This document shows positions 13,199 through 16,720 of a DNA stretch of 16,720 nucleotides, one piece after another (position 1 is the first letter of the stretch; each line of letters starts with the position of its first letter). The stretch covers positions 1 to 16,720 of the forward strand of contig JAFDAR010000099.1 in NCBI GenBank assembly GCA_019313735.1. Direction: 5' to 3'. Under the pieces are notes generated by a model. That model was not told the origin of the DNA, made no database searches, and was given only the letters and a program-made list of their open reading frames with translations. Position numbers and translations under genes: made by a program. This stretch comes from Deltaproteobacteria bacterium. GTDB taxonomy: Bacteria > Desulfobacterota > Syntrophia > Syntrophales > UBA2210.

Positions 13199-13275
13199 AG
13201 GGTTAACAGTTTACAGTTATCGGTTTACAGTTAACAGCTAACAACCGTCAACCGGTAACCGTCAACCGTCAACCA
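13199..13275. repeat. Heptamer inverted repeat (GGTTAAC/GGTTGAC type)
   Basis: The left arm has 7-bp units GGTTAAC, AGTTTAC, AGTTATC, GGTTTAC, AGTTAAC (13201-13235). The right arm AACCGTCAACCGGTAACC followed by GTCAACCGTCAACC (13243-13274) is roughly its reverse complement. It fills the flgK-flgL gap and uses an A/T-richer word than the GGGGTCA arrays. Confidence 0.8.
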
Positions 13276-13290
13276 AAGCGAGGTGATCTT

Positions 13291-14502
13291 ATGGTAATGC
13301 GTATATCGGAAAATATAAAATTTAATACAATAGTCGATAATATGTTTAAGTCCCAGGACAGTTATAATAAACTCGCTGAAAAAATTGCTTCACTAAAGGA
13401 GATTAACAGACCGTCGGATGATCCCATCGGCATGAACAGGGTGCTGAACTTACGAGAATCCAGGGCATCCGTTGAACAGTACACCCGGAATATGAATGGC
13501 TGTGAATCATGTCTCACGATCACGGAATCAAAAATGTCGGCTGCGGGTGACCTTCTAATAAAGGCCAGAGAAGTGGCCGTCGCCCAGTCAACAGCGACCG
13601 CATCCGCCGAGATGCGAAGCGCTGAAGCTGAGACTATAGAGCAGCTTATAGATGAAATGCTTGCCCTTGCCAATTCAAAGTATGATGGCAGGTATCTTTT
13701 TTCAGGCGCGAAAACGGGAGAAGCCCCTTTTTCATCTTCCGGAAGAGTTGCCGCTGAAATAGGGGAACCTGTTGCGGCAGATGGAAATGGTGATTTCGAC
13801 GGTACAGTGACTTCAGGCGGAGTCTATTCAGGCAGTGTGAACGGAACTTATGTTGTGAAAATAGTAACGGATGGTGAAACATTAGCCAATACGGAATATC
13901 GGGTTTCAAGTGATGGCGGAAAAACTTGGGGCCCGGTGAAATATGATTTGGCTGATGGTACTCCTGTTGATTTGGCTGATGGGGTGGAATTAACGTTTAC
14001 CGAGGGAGGGACAAACCTGTCTAAGGACGACATCTTTTACGTCCATGGTTTTACCGACGGCTATTACAACGGCAACGGCGAAGAACTGTCCGTTAATGTC
14101 GGCGAAGGAACCTCCTTTGCTTACTCCATTTCCGGTGAAGCGGTTTTTACGGACAAAGGGGAGGGGAATGTCGAAATATTCAAAGTTCTCAGCGACTTGA
14201 AAGGTTTTCTGGAAGCTGATGATCCGAACGGCATTGCCTCCTGTTTAGACGATCTCAAGGCTGCGTCCGATCAAATATCAAAAAATATTTCCAGGTGCGG
14301 AACCAGGATAAACAGACTGGAGATAGCAAAAAACAACATGGCTGACATGGAGATGGACCTGGCCGGGCTGATTTCCGAGGTGGAAGATGCAGATATATCT
14401 GAAATAATCACCAGGCTTTCCATGAAGGAGATCGTCTTGAAAGCGTCGTACAGTGTGGCATCAAAGATAGGAAATTTAACAATACTCGATTTTCTTAGAT
14501 AA
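13291..14502 (+). CDS. flgL: FlgL, hook-associated protein 3
   Basis: FlgL lies between FlgK and flagellin at the base of the filament. The 403-residue protein has the flagellin-like N-terminus MRISENIKFNTIVDNM with INRPSDDPIGMNRVLNLR at residues 38-55 and YDGRYLFSGAKTGEAPF at 131-147. The C-terminal helices include VEDADISEIITRLSMKE and the ending SYSVASKIGNLTILDFLR. It is about 100 residues longer than enteric FlgL. The extra length is a Gly/Asp-rich beta region at about 150-290 containing TVTSGGVYSGSVNGTYVVKI, i.e. the exposed, variable domain. ATG 13291 follows GAGGTGATC, an extended match to the 16S tail; ATG 13297 is also possible. Confidence 0.93.
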   Translation: MVMRISENIKFNTIVDNMFKSQDSYNKLAEKIASLKEINRPSDDPIGMNRVLNLRESRASVEQYTRNMNGCESCLTITESKMSAAGDLLIKAREVAVAQSTATASAEMRSAEAETIEQLIDEMLALANSKYDGRYLFSGAKTGEAPFSSSGRVAAEIGEPVAADGNGDFDGTVTSGGVYSGSVNGTYVVKIVTDGETLANTEYRVSSDGGKTWGPVKYDLADGTPVDLADGVELTFTEGGTNLSKDDIFYVHGFTDGYYNGNGEELSVNVGEGTSFAYSISGEAVFTDKGEGNVEIFKVLSDLKGFLEADDPNGIASCLDDLKAASDQISKNISRCGTRINRLEIAKNNMADMEMDLAGLISEVEDADISEIITRLSMKEIVLKASYSVASKIGNLTILDFLR

Positions 14503-14512
14503 ATTAGGTTGT

Positions 14513-14568
14513 TTAGGCTGTAGGCTGAAGGCATTTAGGTTACAAAAAACTAACAGCCTACAGCCTAA
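14513..14568. repeat. Perfect 15-bp inverted repeat after flgL
   Basis: TTAGGCTGTAGGCTG (14513-14527) and CAGCCTACAGCCTAA (14554-14568) are perfect reverse complements around a 26-nt loop. Each arm is itself two 7-bp units (TAGGCTG). It is not followed by a T-run, so termination is uncertain although the position, 10 nt after the flgL stop, would fit an mRNA end structure. Confidence 0.85.
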
Positions 14569-14592
14569 CCCGGACAAGTCGGAAGAGTTCAT

Positions 14593-14656
14593 AGCTTATC
14601 AGCTCTTAAGCTCTTAAGCTCTTAAGCTCTTAAGCTTATCAGCTTATCAGCTCAAG
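14593..14656. repeat. Tandem array of eight 8-bp AGCTNNNN units
   Basis: Eight consecutive 8-bp units start with AGCT: AGCTTATC, then AGCTCTTA four times, then AGCTTATC twice, then AGCTCAAG. The period is 8 bp, unlike the 7-bp arrays elsewhere. It lies in the gene-free stretch between flgL and csrA, about 140 nt before csrA. Confidence 0.9.
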
Positions 14657-14795
14657 TAGTTACAGCTTTTTCTTGCCGTTTTTGCACGAATTTTACGACT
14701 AAGGGACTAAATGCCTATAGCCTATCTGCCTGAGTAGTTACGTGCGAGGATTCTATCTCAATCTCATAAATTGACACTTTTTGCGAGACCATCAT
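14657..14795. other. Gene-free csrA upstream region
   Basis: I see no gene here. There are two T-runs after 14665 (CTTTTTCTTGCCGTTTTTGC) and a TTGACA at 14771-14776, but no well-spaced -10 element before the csrA start. There is no sigma-54 or sigma-28 match with correct spacing. How csrA-fliW is transcribed is therefore unclear. Confidence 0.4.
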
Positions 14796-15053
14796 ATGCT
14801 GATCCTGACAAGGAAGTTAGGCGAAACAATAAGAATCGGTAATAAAATCAAGGTTACCATCTTAGAGGCAAAGGGACGGCAGATAAGAGTGGGGATAGAT
14901 GCCCCTTCAGACATAGCCGTTCATCGCGAGGAAGTTTATCAAATGATTAAGCAGCAGAATATCCTGGCGGCAGAGGCGGGGCGCGGTGATTTAACAGACA
15001 AGAGTTTGTCTCATGTATGGAACAGGCTGAAAAATTCGAAGGAGGAAGTTTAG
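14796..15053 (+). CDS. csrA: CsrA, translational regulator
   Basis: CsrA is a small RNA-binding dimer that blocks translation by binding GGA-containing leaders, including flagellin mRNA. The 85-residue protein has the full signature MLILTRKLGETIRIGNKIKV followed by ILEAKGRQIRVGIDAPSDIA, then VHREEVYQMI; the RNA-contacting Arg is residue 44. The C-terminal tail (about residues 60-85) is longer than in E. coli (61 aa), as in many FliW-encoding bacteria. ATG 14796 gives the standard family start; the in-frame TTG at 14781 does not. No strong ribosome binding site is seen. Its stop overlaps the fliW start. Confidence 0.95.
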   Translation: MLILTRKLGETIRIGNKIKVTILEAKGRQIRVGIDAPSDIAVHREEVYQMIKQQNILAAEAGRGDLTDKSLSHVWNRLKNSKEEV

Positions 15054-15541
15054 TGAAGATTTCTACCACCCGTTTTGGGGATATAAATATTGATGAATCC
15101 AGGGTTATCCGGATGAAGGGGGGAATACTGGGGTTTGAACACCTGGGGGAATATGTGCTTCTCATGCAGGATGAAAAGACTCCCTTCTGGTGGCTTCAGT
15201 CCGTTGAGGATGGTTCGGTCGCTTTTGTCGTTATCAACTCCCTTGTCGTAAAACCGGATTACGAACCGGTTATCTCTGACGATGAAGTGAAATTACTCAA
15301 AATCGCATCGCCTGAGGATGCGGTTTTGTTTTCTGTTGTAACGATCAGTTCCGATCCGTTCACGGTGACGGCAAACCTGAGAGCCCCCATTGTGATCAAC
15401 GCAAAAAAAATGCTGGCAAAACAGGTTGTCCTTGTCGACCCGGATTATTCTGTTCAACATCCCATAACAGAAAGCAAGACAGTACTCGAAGAAAAGGCGT
15501 ATGAAAAAGGAGAAATAATCTCTTCCGCTCTGGCCCTGTAG
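15053..15541 (+). CDS. fliW: FliW, flagellar assembly factor / CsrA antagonist
   Basis: FliW binds CsrA and releases flagellin mRNA; newly made flagellin competes for FliW, giving feedback control. The 162-residue protein starts VKISTTRFGDINIDESRVIR and has the family features MKGGILGFEHLGEYVLLMQD, PFWWLQSVEDGSVAFVVINS and SDPFTVTANLRAPIVINAKK, then KQVVLVDPDYSVQHPI. GTG 15053 follows AAGGAGG by 7-8 nt and overlaps the csrA stop in TAGTG, so the two proteins are translationally coupled, fitting their partnership. Length is normal. Confidence 0.95.
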   Translation: MKISTTRFGDINIDESRVIRMKGGILGFEHLGEYVLLMQDEKTPFWWLQSVEDGSVAFVVINSLVVKPDYEPVISDDEVKLLKIASPEDAVLFSVVTISSDPFTVTANLRAPIVINAKKMLAKQVVLVDPDYSVQHPITESKTVLEEKAYEKGEIISSALAL

Positions 15542-15542
15542 C

Positions 15543-15624
15543 TCGGATGTCAGAGGTCAGATGAACCTTGAACCCCGACCTCTGACCTCCGACTTCTGTC
15601 TCTTTCCGACCTCTGACCTCCGAC
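15543..15624. repeat. Heptamer inverted array after fliW
   Basis: The left arm GGATGTCAGAGGTCAG (15545-15560) pairs with the right arm CCGACCTCTGACCTCCGA at about 15575-15592, and a second copy of the right arm is at about 15606-15624. The array lies between convergent fliW and the - strand remnant and encodes that remnant's C-terminus. Confidence 0.85.
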
Positions 15625-15802
15625 ATATCACTTTGCCGGACATCCAGGCCCTTTCAAAAGCCTGTACAACCTCGGGATCAAATTGAGTTCCCCCATTTCT
15701 TAATATCTCCTTAACAGCATCTTCGACTTCCTTTTGAATAACAGACGAAAGTTTTTCAGGTTTTGATATTTTGTGGATAAACTCGATGCCTTTCTCTTCC
15801 AC
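15557..15802 (-). pseudogene. Remnant resembling response-regulator end plus HD-GYP end
   Basis: On the - strand, GTG 15802 opens an 81-residue frame. Its first part, KGIEFIHKISKPEKLSSVIQ, resembles the last strand and helix of a receiver domain. Next to it, AVKEILRNGGTQFDPEVVQA resembles the final segment of an HD-GYP phosphodiesterase domain. The catalytic HD and GYP motifs and the rest of the receiver are missing, which suggests a collapsed REC-HD-GYP regulator. Residues about 60-81 come from the GGAGGTC heptamer array. The frame stays open upstream across a palindrome without homologous sequence, so the GTG start is arbitrary. It is unlikely to be functional. A short genuine protein cannot be excluded. 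Confidence 0.45.
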
Positions 15803-15856
15803 AAAAGGGTAATTACTCAGGTAGATAGGCTGTAGGCTGATGACTGTTAGGAAAAA

Positions 15857-15922
15857 GCGGTGATACGGCGAACTTTGAAGTCTCGATTCAAATCGGGATA
15901 CAAGAACCTACTGTTTCACCGC
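15857..15922. repeat. 66-bp imperfect palindromic element
   Basis: GCGGTGA (15857-15863) and TCACCGC (15916-15922) are inverted ends, and CGATTCAAATCG (15884-15895) is a nearly perfect palindrome in the middle. The layout suggests a small folded mobile or RNA element between two - strand reading frames. I cannot name the family. Confidence 0.5.
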
Positions 15923-15925
15923 CAA

Positions 15926-15942
15926 AGCGCTACAATAGCGCT
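15926..15942. other. Small AGCGCT direct/inverted repeat
   Basis: AGCGCT occurs twice around ACAAT. Since AGCGCT is self-complementary, the copies can form a 6-bp stem with a 5-nt loop. It lies just after the stop of the - strand ATPase gene. There is no T-run on either side, so a terminator role is weak. Confidence 0.4.
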
Positions 15943-15954
15943 CTTCCGTCCCCT

Positions 15955-16720
15955 TTACCCTCCGTTGCGATTTTCATAGACCTTCCGTGTGTGGTTCATA
16001 AGGCGCAAGGAGCTGTCATCTATTGATCTGCTCCAATATTTCACGATACGTTGGGCGATCCGCTCAATATTTTCGGTCGTCATATTTTTCCGATAATATG
16101 GGATAAAGGGAATTTTCTTTTTAATCGATTGTCGAACGGCGGGATCGTTAAAGATGAAACCGAAATAGTCAACTTCGAGAGAAAGGATACTCTTCAGATT
16201 GTTGTTGATCTGTTCGGAAATTTTAATTTCGTCGGGATGCTCTCCCATGTTGAATATCACACGGGGACGGTATTTGCGGCACAGTTCCGTTACCGTTTTC
16301 CCTGCCTCATGGTCAATGGCGGCAATTTTGGACTGCAGCTCTCTGATGTTTGTCTGCTTGTCGGTTTTATACATGGAATGCAGCATCTCGCAGATGTAGT
16401 GATTTTTGGTGAAGTTTCCCTCGATGATGCGCAACAGGAGATGTTTCAAAAAGGTCATCATATTCATGATGGCGGGATGCTCAGGTGTGGTGATGACAAA
16501 GCCGTGGCGGGACAATCTGAAGAAATCCAGCGTGTTGAACGATGTGCCGGCTCCAAGATCCAGCAGGATATACTCGGCGGGCAGTTTTATGATACGGGAG
16601 ATCAGGCGAATTTTCTGGGCATGGGGGATGTTGGCCATAAAGGGGCTCAGGCCATCGCCGGGCAGGAACTGCAAATTGGGGATTTCTGTGGAGACCAGCA
16701 TTTCTTCAAGCTCTGCGCTG
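15955..16720 (-). CDS. MinD/ParA-like P-loop ATPase, C-terminal part (cut by window end)
   Basis: The gene enters from the right edge; the frame is open to 16720, so the start and the Walker A motif are outside. The visible part reads ELEEMLVSTEIPNLQFLPGD, then LSPFMANIPHAQKIRLISRI, the Walker B-like YILLDLGAGTSFNTLDFF, VITTPEHPAIMNMMTFLKH and a long helical C-terminal region. The LDLGAGTSFNTLDFF segment places it with the orphan MinD/ParA-like ATPases common in deltaproteobacteria, not with FlhG at 36, whose equivalent is LIDTAAG. The partner and role of this group are not established to my knowledge. Transcription is opposite to the flagellar genes, so it is probably a separate unit. Confidence 0.8.
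   Translation of the reverse strand, partial: SAELEEMLVSTEIPNLQFLPGDGLSPFMANIPHAQKIRLISRIIKLPAEYILLDLGAGTSFNTLDFFRLSRHGFVITTPEHPAIMNMMTFLKHLLLRIIEGNFTKNHYICEMLHSMYKTDKQTNIRELQSKIAAIDHEAGKTVTELCRKYRPRVIFNMGEHPDEIKISEQINNNLKSILSLEVDYFGFIFNDPAVRQSIKKKIPFIPYYRKNMTTENIERIAQRIVKYWSRSIDDSSLRLMNHTRKVYENRNGG

Noticed and set aside
14513..14568. Intrinsic terminator after flgL
   Set aside because: The stem is strong but the following bases are CCGGACAAG, with no T-run on the + strand.
14771..14787. Sigma-54 promoter upstream of csrA (TTGACACTTTTTGC)
   Set aside because: The distance between the two conserved blocks is two bases too short and the GG is not intact; TTGACA also lacks a well-placed -10 box.

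Overview
This window is a stretch of a Gram-negative flagellar gene cluster with almost all genes on the + strand. P-ring and L-ring genes (flgA, flgH, flgI), FlhG with its FlhF-activating N-terminus, the CsrA/FliW pair, a sigma-54-type promoter and a sigma-28-type promoter together suggest a Desulfobacterota (deltaproteobacterial) genome, possibly of the Syntrophales type. That placement is inferred from gene content and style, not from a marker gene.

Layout. 36-5604: a regulatory/export block of flhG, fliA (broken by a frameshift), a fliL-like gene, a degenerate histidine-kinase-like gene, a small Gln/Lys/Glu-rich protein, a membrane-anchored HTH-like protein, a FliK-like protein and a stand-alone FlhB C-terminal domain. 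5881-10870: a sigma-54-type promoter, then the rod/ring genes flgF, flgG, flgA, flgH, flgI (broken by a frameshift) and flgJ (rod-binding domain only). 10967-14502: a sigma-28-type promoter, then flgM, flgN, flgK and flgL. 14796-15541: csrA and fliW, overlapping by 1 nt. 15557-16720 (- strand): a remnant that looks like parts of a response regulator/HD-GYP protein, then the C-terminal part of a MinD/ParA-like ATPase that runs off the window.

How the genes work together. FlhG regulates flagellar number with FlhF. A sigma-54 promoter would drive rod and ring assembly. FliA (sigma-28) would drive the last operon, whose first gene is its own anti-sigma factor FlgM, while FlgN chaperones the hook-filament junction proteins FlgK and FlgL. 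FliW/CsrA would set flagellin translation. The FliK-like/FhlB-like pair probably belongs to export-substrate switching.

The most unusual feature is in the gaps. Nearly every intergenic space holds degenerate 7-bp repeats arranged as a purine/G-rich arm followed by a pyrimidine/C-rich arm, that is, long imperfect inverted repeats. The repeat 'word' differs between loci, but in several loci the two arms match each other. These heptamers also run into coding sequence: inside the fliL-like gene and at the 3' ends of the fhlB-like gene, flgJ and the HD-GYP-like remnant. A second dispersed family, a REP-like palindrome with a TTCCCAYGCT stem and a GAATGCATA tail, occurs six times. Both frameshifts (fliA and flgI) fall at 4-base T runs and are each one base off, so assembly error, true mutation and recoding all have to be separated.
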